NCBI GenBank assembly: GCA_003999685.1
Contig: CP021230.1
Span: forward strand, 310,001-374,000
DNA from: Taiwanofungus camphoratus
Taxonomy: Eukaryota > Basidiomycota > Agaricomycetes > Polyporales > Taiwanofungaceae
Length of the DNA: 64,000 nucleotides
Direction of reading: 5' to 3'
Shown: piece after piece, positions 1-13,004 of the stretch
Layout of the letters: each line of letters starts with the position of its first letter
Position numbering within the stretch: the first letter of the stretch is position 1
Notes under the pieces: generated by a model
The model's database searches: none
Told to the model about the DNA's origin: nothing
The model's input: the letters and a program-made list of their open reading frames with translations, nothing else
Program-made: the position numbers and the translations under genes

Positions 1-2333
1 TAAGCCTTGTCTGTCAGTGTCGCGAGGCGTCGCGCTAACGCGACCGTCACGTGTAACATATCGTATTTGGGTCGAGGGTAAATTTCCAACACAATATTTC
101 TCCAAAAGCTTGATTATTCAGTGGAACGATCTTGTCGAAGGTCTATTTTACAGACGATGTATATTGCTCAGATTAATGAGGCGATCCAAGGGTTTGTCTT
201 CGAAGTTAAAGCTGAGTCCTGGCTTACTGTGATATATCACGCCAAAATTTCGACGAATGTATGGAACGAATAGCGCTATGTCAGTTCAGAAACATCTTGT
301 TATAGCTTTGATAACCATTGCAGTCTGAGGACGTTACGCGGAGCCTCCCCGCTCGGGAAACGGAACGTCCATAAAGTTTCTGTTCGTATTGTGAGCATCC
401 TGACAATCAAGTACTTCATATGATGGAGAATTGACAAGACTTTCGATTTGGGGATTAATTACTTGCCAGTGGATATATGACGTTCTTGGTCAAGTATATA
501 TGCCTTTCCGATCGAAGTAATTGTGCGGTTCTATCCAGGGTTGAGACGTCGACTATTGGGGTAACGGTTCGTTGATGGCAGTATACAGTATAGACCGTAT
601 TGATGACTATTCTTGATACGCCAGAATGCCTGCCACAAAATTTATGGACGGAATATGGACGGAAGTTGAAACACCTTGTGTACCATTATACCAGGCGCTA
701 TAATGAGAGTCCTTATATTTGCGTGATGGCATATGTCACTGAGGTATGTGTCTTTCAGGATTAATTGAGAGACGTTGATGTTTTGCAGGAATAATATAAC
801 ACAGTGGTAGCTCCTATTATATCTATCCCGGAATCGATGCTGGCTGTACCCTTACTTAGGTTAGTGCGACTCTTGATGATAATGGGGTGGGTGAATTTGA
901 ACTCTGCAGGTGCATCTCGTGGCCCCAGTCTCATTGGCGTATGCCGTATCGTCATGCGATCCTTCTCGACCCCAGGGCAGCTGTCAAAGTATGTGGGTTT
1001 ACGGTTTGAATGTTCGATTCAAGGGGATTACCGGAATTTGGCCTGTGTCACCTTCATAATCTTCGAGAATAACCCCCCAAAGATGAGATCTTTTGTCTTC
1101 CATTACATGTAGGGTCTTCGCAGCCTGTAGGCGTCAAGCGAAGAGCGCCTCTCGGACCAAGGTAACTTATCAGAAGCAAGTGGAAACATTTCACTGGACT
1201 TTCACGGTCGTGCTGATCGGGGGAGTTTGGCATTATCAAGGACAGCAACATCTAAATTTGAGAGGCTTTACCAAGAATATCCAAAGTTTACCTGGCTCTT
1301 CTATCGATGATTTTCTACGCCGTAAACGCAGGGATATTTTACTCGACGTTTAGTAATCTCATCAAGACCGGAAAGCTCATGTGCGGGGTTAATTGGAAAT
1401 CCACTGGCAAAACATTGTTCAAGAAGACTTTCGGAAATGTCAACTGGTCTCAAATCATCTCGTAAGTGTGAAAATTAGTACTTGGGTACCTTTGCGTGCG
1501 TTTCTTAACCACAATTTCAATAGCTATCAATCAAGTGAATCCACTCATCAAAGCCATATTTACCCCAGTCCCCCTTCAAGTTGGAAAAAGTCCGTATTAA
1601 TCCTCCTGCTCAATTTCGTCATCACGCCCATGCCTCCGTGATTACTGTAGTCTACATAGGGCAAGGCCCTCGCGGACAATAAATGGGATAGAAAAAAATC
1701 TGTAATCTTATTATACATATGTGCTTGATTTATAATATTGCGTGCTTGTAAAAGGCACTGATGCCTAATGAGAGCTGATTGATTTATTGCTTTCATGGGA
1801 CTGAGAGTAAATATTCTCTGGTCATCCGGTGGGCCAAGTGGCCCTCAGAAACTCCAGCAGCCATATTACAAATACATCAAAACAATGGGATCGTGAGATC
1901 TAGATGCCACTGGCCTACGAAGTCAGCGCGCATTTACCATCTCTATTGCTGTTGCTGGCAAGCAGATCTAATTAGCCGTCCCGTTACATCTGGACTACAA
2001 GCACAATGAGCAAGAAAGATGATTCTGTCCCAGTTGGCTACCCATATGCATGGTCTCCCGATTCTGAGCTTTCTTTGCAGGAGTTCCTTACCAAAGCGAG
2101 TATCTAATATTCTTGGTGTCGAGATCTCCACTGCTGCCATCCTGCTCCTTGTGGCACATGATATCGTAACTGATTCGCTGTTTGATCTACCTCTGACAAG
2201 CGTCAGTTATGATCGCCACCAAGATATCAGTGCAGCTACTATAGTAAACTACGCTGTCATCTCCGCTAGAAGGAGCAGTTCTACCATTGATTATATGTGT
2301 TCATATCTCATGAAAGCTCACCTTTGTCCTCAG
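1..2333. other. No gene recognised
   Basis: Open frames here are short, overlap on both strands and show no recognisable motif. The upstream exons of the DUF1917 gene that follows may reach into the last few hundred bases, because that gene's start was not found. I see no terminal repeats, tRNA or transposon signature. Confidence 0.4.
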
Positions 2334-3935
2334 TATAAGCCTTCTATGGTCCAGGATGATGGTACCAAGCCAGTAAGAACAATAACTCGTTTACTAGGCG
2401 GGGTTGCTCATGAAGTCACAATTTCAAGTGGCTCTGGGTGGTAACGTCTACATCAACGGAGAAAGATTCCAATGTGGATACAGCTGTAGAAGAAGCTGCC
2501 GCATACCGTAGGTCATCGTCCCTGTACTTCTCGTATTATTGTTTACCCTCACTCGGCAGTGGAGGTGGTTACCGAGAACGTGGAGGAAATCAAAGTAACG
2601 AAATAGCTTTATATTTGGAATGAAATGCTGCATTGTCTTGCCAGAACGATGCTTCTATCCCGATTCGTTCCAACAAGAAAAAAGGTCTCAAGAGCAAGAA
2701 GGAGCTACGCGAAGCTGTGGGTCAGAGCATATGGGCGGAAGAATCGCACTCACTGCATACAGGTACAAAGCGAAGCATCGGGAAAGTTCAAAGAGATATC
2801 CATTCGTCATGGTTTTGTCTCCGGCAAATGGTCTTATTTCTGTTATTGTCAATTTATGGCACCGACTGATGCAAGTCCGGACAGGCTCATCTTTGCTCCA
2901 ACGGATAAAGTTGACTTGATCTGGTCAACTATTGCTAGTGAGCCTTCAAGTGATCATCATGGATGTAGTATGCACATATATGTCCCAGCTTCGCTCGTGT
3001 CGGGTCCGTTGGCTTCTACAAGTGCATACTCAGCCAAGGTGGCCACTTGTCCTCAGAACGAGACCCCAAACTACTCGCACGTATTGTGTCTATACATGCC
3101 AGATGTATACGACCAGGATAGCGTGACAGAGGCGCGTAGCCCCGAGTATCTAACTGGGCAAGACATCTGATTTTCACGGTAGACCATGAGAATTCTATTA
3201 AGGAAACACGGCATGAACCTGATGGGTGTGAAGTCAAATCTGTATACTGCGATAGGTAAGGAAAGAAGTCCGCATACAAGTTTACTCTATTGATCCTCAC
3301 CGAATACTCGAGGTCTCGATAGCAAACATGCGAGCGGCATCCCTTCAACGGTAAGGGAAAGGAACAAGCTTTTTTGAGTGTGATCGAACTAATCCCGGGT
3401 CGCAGGTTTGGAAGAATACCGCTCTTCTCAAGGACTCGGAGATAAAAGCAAGTGCCCTGATGACTGTACACTCTCATCGGAAACTCACTTTCGTGTGTAG
3501 ACTCTCAAGGATGAGTTCTTCGCCGAGCTCAATGCAGGCAAAAATGCCAGAACAGAGCAAGCAACTCTTGAAGGAACTGCCACACATACATCGGCCTCGT
3601 CCAAGCATAGGCCCAAGAAAAAGGCGGCAGAGGATGACCCTTTTGCGTCTGATGAAGATGAGAAGGGAGACAACACACGTGCTGCAAACCCCAACGCAGA
3701 TCAGGTACCAGATGTTTCCGCTTCTACCAAGGCATTTCGGAAGCCCAAAAAGTCACAAGGAGGCGGTTTTGCGTCCGAAAAGGAATCAGAAGATGACGCG
3801 GTAGAGGAAGAGAAACGAAAGGCGGAAGTTAGGGTGAAGAAAGCTACTACCACAACGAAAATCACTGGTGCGAAGAGGCAGAAAGATGATGACGACGATG
3901 CAGAGGGTGGAGAAAGGCCCAAAAAGAGGCTGTGA
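2334..3935 (+). CDS. DUF1917 / UPF0696 family protein (5' end unresolved)
   Basis: Role unknown; the family (human C11orf68/BLES03 relatives) is a small conserved fold without an assigned reaction. What is seen: spliced exons read HGFVSGKWLIFAPTDKVDL, then TSLVSGPLASTSAYSAKVAT, then MNLMGVKSNLYTAIG and SKHASGIPSTVWKNTALLKD, the conserved order of fungal DUF1917 proteins. An acidic/basic low-complexity tail ends in KKRL. Junctions with checked phase are introns 2373-2428, 2717-2762, 2831-2884, 2938-2988, 3123-3182, 3256-3312, 3351-3405 and 3466-3500. The last is only 35 nt. An upstream exon from 2429 begins WLWVVTSTSTEKD and the exon before it ends DDGTKP at 2372. The splice between the 2429 exon and the one at about 2645 is not settled, and no start codon was identified. 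The family call is fairly sure; the 5' third is not. Confidence 0.7.
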
Positions 3936-4766
3936 CGGAAGTAAGGAACCATGCTATGACTCTCCAGCTGATCCGTGTTTCGAGCTGAGGGAGTATATCT
4001 ACGAGCACATTGATATACAGCACTCTACGAGGTGCGAGTTTTAATAGTCTTCATCCTGTATTAGTACCGCACATTCGCCCTACGAAGTAGTCATTTCCTG
4101 ATATTATTTCCACATGCAGTCGAGTGCCTTCGTCCAGGTGAAGTGATAGTTTCTTCTGTTGTTTCTTTGAACTATTCTGACAATACTTCGAATCAGCGGC
4201 GTAACGAATGCGTGGCCACGACATTGTTGGTGCAGAAATATACGACAGAGGCCTTTGTCCCCAAGCTTTGAACAGTAGCATCCATACCGTCTTCAGCCTT
4301 ATGTCTAGTGATTGATGCACGGCAATTGCATTTCCGTCACCGTACGTCTACTGACCGACCACATGTTTTCACAGGCTGGTATGAAATGAGGCTGTCTTGA
4401 TATTCTTCTCACCACGCGCTGCGCTACTCTCAGCATGATACACGAAGGGGCGGACTGGGAGGGAAGGTGTGGACGCGGAAGCATTTCATTAAAGAGTAAT
4501 CATGAAATTGATTCACGTTATCTCCGGCGCCGACCATATCTGATCAATATATTTGTGCAACTCTGTATAACGTCGCACCTAACAGATTTGCTCTTGCTAT
4601 TCACTGCAGGTTCCGAACTATGCTATATGACCTCGGCTCATTCATGTAATTCGGTCTATGGCCCTCTCCATGCTCAACTAACGAAGATTATCACCGCAGA
4701 CTTGATCCTCAACATTTAAGCAAGGGGAAATGCCTCGTTTCCCTTGTCGAATCTCGTCCGTTCACA
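3936..4766. other. Intergenic, same-strand spacer
   Basis: It separates two plus-strand genes and must hold the 3' UTR of the DUF1917 gene and the promoter of the MIF4G gene. No coding frame, repeat or RNA gene was recognised. Confidence 0.4.
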
Positions 4767-6258
4767 ATGTTTGCCACTACGTCCTCTCCACCCGGACAAC
4801 GATGTCCCTCTGTCAAGCCCTGGAAACCATGGAGTGTCCCAGTTGACCCAAACCTTTTACAAAGAAAACTCTGCGGTCTATTAAACAAGATCACCGCCGT
4901 CAATTTCGACGGTATATCCAACAAGGTGGTCAAGCACGCTACCTCCATCGAACGAGGCGGGGATCCTGCAAACTTGAACGTTCTCGCATTCCAGATTTTG
5001 CGACAGGGCATATCGGATGCAACCCGCGTAGAAGTCTACGGGAGCCTATGTCAGAAGATTATGGACGAACTCGAGGGGGATAGGATCCGTTGGAGGAGAG
5101 TTGACCTGTATCACCTCGGGGATCCAATCCACTCGTTCGAAGCAGCCATGCAGGTACACACACGAAGAGAGTTCGATTGTATTATCGCTGAAGGGAGATT
5201 GGAAGATCTTCATGCACTCACCCGCTTTCTGGGTGAGCTCCTGGTGCATGGCGTCTTGACCCCTGAAGATGTCGAGGGTATCATCTCATTCCTTCTCGTT
5301 GAGACGGAGAAGAATAACGAGGATTGCGCGGTTGCTCTCTGTCGCTTTCTCTTGCGAGTATTTCGAGCTCCGGACGCATCGCGAATCTTCAACGCTCTTG
5401 CGATCGCTGAAGGCCTTGAACGTGTGCTACAAGAAGATTCGATTTCGCTAAAAATCCGTTATTCCATGATGGTATGGTCTCTACCGTAGACTCGCACTTA
5501 ACCTATTCAATTGACCGTCTTCTGTATAGAAAATGCTAGAGCTCGCCCTTGATCCAGAACCTTTGGATACATTTAACTCTACTCAACTGAGGACTGAGGC
5601 CTACGGGTTGGATCCAGAGCTTGACGAACAGAACGCCTTGGTCACCACTGTAGGAGAGCTGGTTCAGTCCGAAGCAACTAACAGTCTTCGATCGTCCTGT
5701 CAAGAGCAGGCAACTTCATTCTTCATGCGGCGTAAACTCGCACCAGCCGAGAGCTTTTTAAGTACACTCAAGCCAAAGCACCGCCATTGTTTCGTCACGA
5801 GTCTGGTTTCATTTGTTTTATCATCCAGTGATCAGGCTAATGCGTCCCTCGTCGCTTTGCTTTTCTCTCTCGACACGGTACGGAGGCTTTGCCGTGAAGA
5901 AAATAGCTTCGTGAAGGGATTTGAGAGCGAAGTATTCACGCTGGATGATACCGTGTTGGACGTCCCTCATGCATATCAACTCACGGTTATAATGCTCTAC
6001 GCGTGTGGATTGAGTCAAGACGTAGTCGAGAAACTTGCTTCAAGAATAGCCGCGACCGGAAGCGATGGTGGGGATCGCCTCCTCGAGGAATACTTCACCC
6101 TTGCCAACGAAGCTGAAATCCCTTTAGAACACGGAACTGCATACTACAGTGAGGTGTCATACGAGTATGGTAGCGACAGTGACGCAGAGCGGGGAGCCAT
6201 GGAAGGCTCGGACAGTGAGCGTCAGGTTTCCAGCTCAGATGTCGGGTACGCCTACTGA
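4767..6258 (+). CDS. MIF4G-like (eIF4G middle domain-like) protein
   Basis: Two exons (4767-5471, 5530-6258) around a 58-nt intron give 477 residues. Residues about 25-240 look like an MIF4G HEAT-type domain: LLNKITAVNFDGISNKV near the N terminus, then helical pairs such as LTRFLGELLVHGVLT and CRFLLRVF. This is the pattern seen in eIF4G and related translation or mRNA-decay factors. The second half (from about 270) is also helical and could be an MA3-like or degenerate repeat block, ending in an acidic Ser-rich tail. Known for the family: binding of eIF4A-type helicases or RNA. Inferred: a cytoplasmic translation-related role. It is much shorter than full eIF4G and has no visible eIF4E-binding motif, so it is more like the small MIF4G proteins. 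The start is the first ATG of the frame, 20 nt after the last upstream stop region. Confidence 0.7.
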
Positions 6259-6523
6259 GGCATTCGAAGATGAGATGGAGGGTCCCGATGTCGAATTGTA
6301 TTATATATTGCAGAGAAATTCACCGCTCAGGTTCTGGGTTTTAAGAGATTTTGTTATCTATTAACTACAACCTATATCATCCATTCGGGAAAGCGTCAGT
6401 GCAGGACCGCGAGACGATAGCATTCTTGAGGATACAAAAGTTGTCTAGCTGGATATGATACTACTAGAATACAAAGTACTGGCAGAAGAGTATATGCTAC
6501 ACAAGTCATTAATACGCCACACG

Positions 6524-9500
6524 CTATGTGTGTTCATGAAGGTCGTTTCCCCTCCCGGCTTTTTCCCCAGACATACTTGCTCTAACCCTCCGCTTCTTGC
6601 GCACAGCATTAGATATATCGATCTGTGCGTCCGCAGCTTCATCCGCTCTCTTGCGTTTTATGGCCCTCTTGCGAGCCCTCTTGCGCCTGCTGCTTCTATT
6701 TTCATCTTCAGCGGAGTTCTCAACGTCATCCTCTTCAGGTTTGTATGCAGCGGCATCGACGCCGAGCCGTTTGCTCCGTCTAGGCTTCAACCGGCGACTT
6801 GCAACAGTAGACGCTTTGGCCGCTGACTCCGCGGTCTGCGATTCAATCTCTACTGTACCGTCATGGGAAGGTGAATGCTTCTGTCGCTTCGCAGCAGGCT
6901 CATCGCCATCGCTCAGGTCACTTAAGTCGCTTCCTGACAATGACGCCGTCGTTGAGACGCTTCCTCTTTGGGATAGATGACTTGCGCGGGGGCCTGATCC
7001 CGTCGACGTCGATGTAGAGCCAGCTTGAGATGCCGGTGGCTCGGTGGTCGACTGATTTTTGAAAGGACGAGGTGATTCTGGTTCATGAAGGTCGCGCGAT
7101 CCAACAGATTCCCGCATGGGCAATCTAGCCCTTCCTATTCGAGATTTTCGCCTAGATTTCCATCCATACCTTTCTCCGGCCTGAGGCAGATAGAAGACTT
7201 CCTGTTCTCGGAGAAGATCAACTCCCACTAGTTGACGTAAAACACCAAAAAGGTACGAATTGAAATCCAAAGCCTCGATGTCACCCACAAGCCGGGTATG
7301 GTCTTCCATGGTAGCATGACCATGGTCTTCAATGTGCTCCTTTTCCATCAACTCGCCATTTCCAAGAGAGCATCCTGGAACGACAAAATATACTCGCGGT
7401 CCATTTTCCTCTCGAGGTAAACTGATTTTATGGAAGCGACAGTTGGAGCGCGTAATTGGGGAACTCGACAAAGTCGACGGCGAGGCGATGGGCCGCGAGG
7501 GACTAGCCTCAACAAGAACCAGTCCCGAAGTTGACATTGTCGCTGGTGGAGACGCTTCTCTGCGATGCTCTGGTGGCGTCTGTACCTGGGGAACATGTCG
7601 GCTGTGGTGGTGGTGAAGTACTCCGTGCGCATGAATGAAAGGGGGAGGAGGAATGTCATGACTATATCCTTGACTTGCGATCCGCGTCAAGGTCGGTGAG
7701 GGTTGCGTAAGCAGAGAGCTGTTACTCGGCGCAGTAGAAACAACAGAAGATGCTCGCGAATCGGTGTTACTCATAGCAACAAGCATCCTGGAGGCCATAC
7801 TAGAGCTAGAGCCCACAGACACGCTCTCACTAGTATGACTCGGCGTAACAGATATGCTATCGTCATCATCAATCCTTTCTTCATTGGTCTGCTTTCTTGA
7901 GGCCTTTTTCGTGGCCGCAATCTTGGTGGAAGGTTTATGCCGGCGTTTCGTGGCTCCCTTCGCAGACATAGAGCGGGTTAAACGAGGACTACTGATATCA
8001 GGTGACTTGCGTTTCCGTTTGAGACCTCGGGCTTCCTCGGAGACAGTAGTCACCAAATCAGCCCCTTTATCCTGTATACTTTCCGAAAAGAGGTGAGTGT
8101 CCTCATTCGTCGCTTTGATCTGGGCATCCTGCTCCCGTAAAGAGTTATCACAATCCGTGTCAAGTCTTTGACTATTTTCGACCTGTGTTACAAACGGTCT
8201 ACCGCAAGAGCTATGAGAGCGTGCCTGGTCAAATTGTAGGTGGACTTACTGAGTCTGTTCAAATGGACGAGACTGCGAGTTATCATCTCTAGGAACCTCT
8301 TCAGAATAGTTTGTCACATCGTAGATGTCGTCATTGATTAAATTGGGAAAATCTATGTTACTTTCGTGTTCAGTCACCGGCCGCTCTACGGAAAAGTCGT
8401 CCAGGGTAGCGGCGTTGGCTTGGATTAGGGCATAGTCGGGATGAACGTCGCCCTCTGCATCCACATCAGCCGAAAGATCAGCCTCTTTTAAGAAGACACT
8501 GTCTGCTTGTTTGCCTTGAGATGTTCTTTCGAAAGAAGTTCCCACGCGATGCGCAAGGTCTAAGCAATTGGAATCGACTTCATTCTCCTTATCTCTGGCA
8601 ATGCTCACAGTCGAAGATTCAACTGTATCTGCCAGTTCCTGGCCCCCTGTGTGGGTCAAAGATGAGATATTGTGATCTGGATTACCGTGGACCTCTGGCT
8701 TCGTATCTTCTGTGAGGTAAACATCGCCCGAGCCATCTTTATTTTCATCAGTGGAGATATTCGATAGATTCCCTGCATCGGAAAAAGTAGATGGAAACAG
8801 ATCCCGGGGCTGATCAAGCTCCTGGCGACTAGCTTCTCCGACAATCGTCTTCGAAGAATCCATAGGGATGTCATTGCTCAAATCCACGTTGCCACTGCCT
8901 GGAGATGAGGGTAGCGAGTTCTCGGCAGTCAGAGGTGTGAACAGACCACTTGCAGTCTTGCTACGAGGCACTGTCGAGACACCAAGGACTTGAGAAGCGG
9001 ATATGTCTTCTATCGGAATACGAGGTTGCTGCAAGGCTGAAACCGGCAGCGCAGATACAATGTCACGGGGACTAACGGCAGAAACAGGAGCATGTGAAGT
9101 ACTCATTGGATCGAGAACGGCAGGATCTGCGGAAATAGGCAGCGGTATACCGGGTCCCAATGATCGTCCCAGCGACATCTCTTGAAAGTGCTTTTGCTCT
9201 CCGTCTTCGACGCGCAAGGATACGTTATCGTCACCACTTGGTATATCAATTAAAGCCTCAACAGCAATTTCGGAAGGCATGGAGACCATAACAGACTCGC
9301 GGGACGAATCAAGACTGAATTCTGGTTGAGCAAGCGGGAGCATCGAAGCTACACGCATATCATGGTCGTCGGCGCTGGTCCCGAACAGGTCATTTCTATG
9401 AGACTATACCGACTACGAAGTCAGTAGGTCGAAAAGATGTCAAGCCATATAGGAACGTACCAATATTTGAGCTGACTCTGCTGCAGATTCCTTGGCGGAG

Positions 9501-12485
9501 GTATCAACAACGACATCTAGCGAGGATCCAGTGACAATATCCTGGATGTCTTCTTCCACAGCGTAGCTTTCTGTCGAATGAACTCGATCGGTCGACTCAG
9601 CCACAGCATTCCCAGAAGTGGTCTGACTGGACGTATTAACAGAGAAAGAGTGGCTAGACTCCTGCTGATTGTCGATGGGTACATCCGTGACGATATCAGG
9701 GCTTGTCTATTGCAAAAACGGGTCAAATTCACATTCCTAGACAAATAAAGCATCTATCAGGTCTGACTCTCGAAACTCACACGTGAACATATTTCCGTTT
9801 GCCTTTCTTCCGAAGGCTCTTCAACTATGTAGACCATCGCCTCCTCAACGTTCTCCGTAGGAACAGAGAGAACATCACTGTCTTCATTGTCTTGAACAAT
9901 AGTAGTATCGTTGGTACCTGTGTCATCTGAGTCTTCTTCTACCACAACCTCGTAAAGAAGTGCTCCGCCATTAACGGCAGATGTGGCCTCCTTTGTGGCA
10001 TGTTCTTCTGAGGGATGGGTACTTTGCGCTGGATGTGCTTGAGCCGACGTGTGCTCTTCCATACCTGCGTCGAATGCTAAAATAGGCTGCTCGATGTCGT
10101 CAACCTCTTGGAGGTCACCTATCGCTTCCTCGTTGCTTTGGGAGCTTTCAAGTATATCTACGACTTCGCGTGCAGACTCCGAAGGCGCGAGGACATCATC
10201 GAAGCACTCCGCATCAGCTGGGGCAGGCTCGAGGAATGATGGTTCATCATGTCGGGGTTCGTCTCCTAGTTGCTGAGACCCTTCATGTGCTACGAAGGGG
10301 CCCGAGTCGGGATGCAAATCATCAATGGAGTACTGGAGCTGTCCTGTCTCTGCATGGACGATCGTCAGGGTCAGCTTGTCCACGATCAAATTACTACACA
10401 CCTTCAGACACGGAAGCAGGATTGTCCATTGTCTCGCTGCAGTCTTCACTTGGGAGCCTAGGATCACCCGCCTGAACTTCGTTAGCATCTGAATCAGGAA
10501 CCACGTCTTGCGCCCCTGCACGGTTCTCGTTGCCATCGTGATTATGTTCTGTCACCTCAAGTCGCATACCAGTAGGCAGCACTTGCAGCGTATCTTCCTC
10601 GTCATCGCTTATCTCAACTATCTCGTCGACTTGGTCCCCAACACTCTGCAAGTGCCCAGGTCCATCCGCCACTCGGCTAGTGGGGAATGCTGGGGGCCAA
10701 TTCCAATTAACATGAGCAGTGAAAGATGGAGGCGGAGGGGAAGTGGCGCCCTCGTCAGTTGTTGGATATGACAATTCTATGGGCACAGTTTCACGCGCTG
10801 CTTCGTGCCGCACAAGGGCTTCTGCACCGAGCAGTGAATCTAATGAGTTCAGACGCTCAGACGTGTATCTAACGAACTGGAGGCGTGACGCACCATGCTC
10901 AAAGTACTGCGACTGTAATTGTTCTGAGCCTTCTGCGGACATATATGAATGGTCGAAGTCGCCATACAAGTCGTGCAACATGTCATTCCCGGTGAACGCA
11001 TCCTGCCGACCCTCGTCCCTGGATGTGTCCCGTAGGGTGCCTTGCGTCTCTTGCAGGTTGAGAGAAGACGACATTGGACTGTGAGTAGGAAGAGGCACGT
11101 CCTCTTCCTTCTCGTCGTCGATATCTACCTGAAGCTCGTGCTGCGGTGTGCCTGCGTTGTCGTCTGGCGTGAAAGTTGCAGGTGTGATGACCATTCCCAC
11201 CTCATCTTCTCTTGGTGTCAGAAACGAGGGAGACAACGGCATGGTACGCAAGTCACTCTCGCGTAAGTCACCTCCCGCATAGAAGTCCTCCGCGAACATC
11301 TGCGGCCCACTCCAGGGATCCGGGAGTTCTACCGGAGGTGAGCTATTCCCACCGAAGGCGGGATCTACACGTCTGTCAATGGCGGAAGTCGCGCTTTCCC
11401 CTTTAGCAGGCTTACCGGTTGCCTTGAGCTCGTCTAGTTCGTCTGTAGGACCCGCGACTTCAACTACCTCGTCGTCGTTATCGACTTCCGTGGGCAGGAC
11501 ATGGGGGTTACGTCGTTCGTATGAGTCTGCGCGTATGTTCCCGCCGGAATAGAAGTCCTCCGCGTATGTGCTTGGGCCCGCCCACGGGTTGGACAGATCG
11601 ACCGACCGGCCCCGCTCTTGGGCAGGTGGGAATGCTAGATTTGACTATAGCTAAGTAGCTGGGACATGAAGTGAGTGACAGACAGAACGCACGTTCAGCT
11701 TCTTCCTCCGCCTGCTCTTCCTCTCTGTCATTGAGCACTTCTTCAGGTCTAAGGTAGTCCTCCACGACTCTCGCCCTCTGTCTGCGCTCGGGTAGTTCGC
11801 GCTCCAGCTTCGCCATAATGGTCTGGAAGCCCTCATCCGAGTCAGAGCTTTCATCGCGAACATCTTGTTCCTCGTCCGAGACCTCTTGCTCACTATTCTC
11901 GTAGACCGTCGCCTCTTTCAGAGGGTGTTGCACCTCTGCCTCATCATCGGAGAGTATCTCGATGACTTGTGCTGTCGGTCCGTTCTGGCCCTGCTCCAAA
12001 TCTGAATACACCTCTCCGCTGCCTTCAGACTCGTCCTCGAACCCATCGCTTCCTATGGGCGCACCCCAATTCTCGTCCCACTGCGCGCCATCATGTTCCT
12101 CTTCTGAGGCCTCTTCCTCCGAATCTGATCCTATCACAATAGGCTGATCTTCGTTGCCGGCCTCTGTCGCTTTGTCCTTGCCTTTGGCTGCGCGACGAGC
12201 CTTCACTTCCGCGAAGGAGTCCTCCAGCTCATCTTCGTCTCCTTGCTGAGTTACCGCGTCGCGTTCGGCACGCTCTCGCGCCCTTGTAAGAACATCCTCG
12301 GGCTCTTCCCGTCCGAGAGCACATTTAATTGCTCCAGTAAGATCACCGATCCACGCGTCGAACTCTGGCTGGGTGAATTTGTCGAAAGGATTGTGAATAG
12401 GTGCTCGAGTAACCCTCCGAGAGAATGAAGATGGTGTCGGATGTGGTGCGGCAGGGTACCCAGGCGTTGCGAATGGCGTTGTCAT
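6524..12485 (-). CDS. Very large acidic, intrinsically disordered nuclear-type protein
   Basis: I do not recognise the family. Six exons join in phase (12485-11693, 11634-10402, 10349-9781, 9706-9461, 9403-8250, 8198-6524; introns 51-74 nt) to give 1889 residues. The N terminus carries a short folded-looking stretch, FDKFTQPEFDAWIGDLTGA, then long Glu/Asp/Ser runs with IEILSDDEAE and IVIGSDSEEE, which resemble SUMO-interacting or CK2-type motifs. A 20-residue unit occurs twice, 90 residues apart (see repeat entry). Around residue 1540 there is a second ordered block, RVYFVVPGCSLGNGELMEKE, followed by LFGVLRQLVGVDLLREQEV. The tail is strongly basic with several KRKR/RRKRARKR clusters that look like nuclear localisation signals. 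Inferred: a nuclear scaffold or chromatin-associated protein. It shares the 12486-13004 region head-to-head with oligoribonuclease. The possibility that it is two adjacent genes is lowered by the phase agreement at all five junctions. Confidence 0.75.
11261..11320 (-). repeat. 20-residue protein repeat unit, copy 2
   Basis: Encodes DPWSGPQMFAEDFYAGGDLR in the same exon and frame as copy 1, 270 nt downstream in the reading direction. Copy 2 is followed by ESDLRTMPLSP. Confidence 0.8.
11531..11590 (-). repeat. 20-residue protein repeat unit, copy 1
   Basis: Encodes NPWAGPSTYAEDFYSGGNIR inside exon 2 of the large disordered protein. It matches copy 2 at 14 of 20 positions, with the core PW-x-GP-xxx-AEDFY-x-GG-xx-R kept. 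The unit probably marks a binding motif duplicated within an otherwise unstructured chain. Confidence 0.8.
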
Positions 12486-13004
12486 GGATTATCGTGTACA
12501 GTAGAAATTTCTTGCAAGCACGTAACAACTTGAGTGCAAGTAATCAACTTGGAGAGGCCTTTGTTACCGATGTGACGTATTGTGACGCGACGCGCCCTAT
12601 TTCGAAACCACTTTTGCGCTCCGAATATTCCTCACGAGTCCTCTGTGGAAAGGAGTCTACTCATATAATCATAATATTCAAACATCGCACAAAAACGCTC
12701 CTATTAGCCACAGTAGGCAGCTGCAGTAGGCCTACTTTGAATAATTACAGCAATGTGCATAAGTATATGGTGAGTCCTTCAAGAGATATCGTAATTCAAA
12801 CCTAGCGTTCGGCAATACTAAAAATGGGAACTCAATTCGGGTCCTGCTGTGGCGTTGCGTTTTATGCACTGCTGTTGAATGCCACCTGCGGGTGACTTTT
12901 GTACCATTTTTCGGGGTAGTAGGCTTTTTTCCACCAGCTGTAATCTGTCCCCGCTTCGGTCGGCAAACATTGCTTGCCAGTGGTTACAGAGGGAGGTGCT
13001 GCGA
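12486..13004. promoter_or_regulatory. Divergent promoter region
   Basis: It lies between the start of the large minus-strand gene and the plus-strand oligoribonuclease, so both must be driven from here. Visible are a CRE-like cluster GATGTGACGTATTGTGACG (about 12569-12587) and a palindrome-rich CAGCTGCAG/TAGGCCTA stretch near 12718-12734. An in-frame upstream ATG for oligoribonuclease lies at 12879, so the 5' UTR boundary is uncertain. Confidence 0.45.

Noticed and set aside
2019-2444. 141-residue plus-strand frame taken as a whole gene
   Set aside because: Only its last exon-like part (ending DDGTKP at 2372) fits the DUF1917 gene; the rest looks like chance reading through intron sequence.
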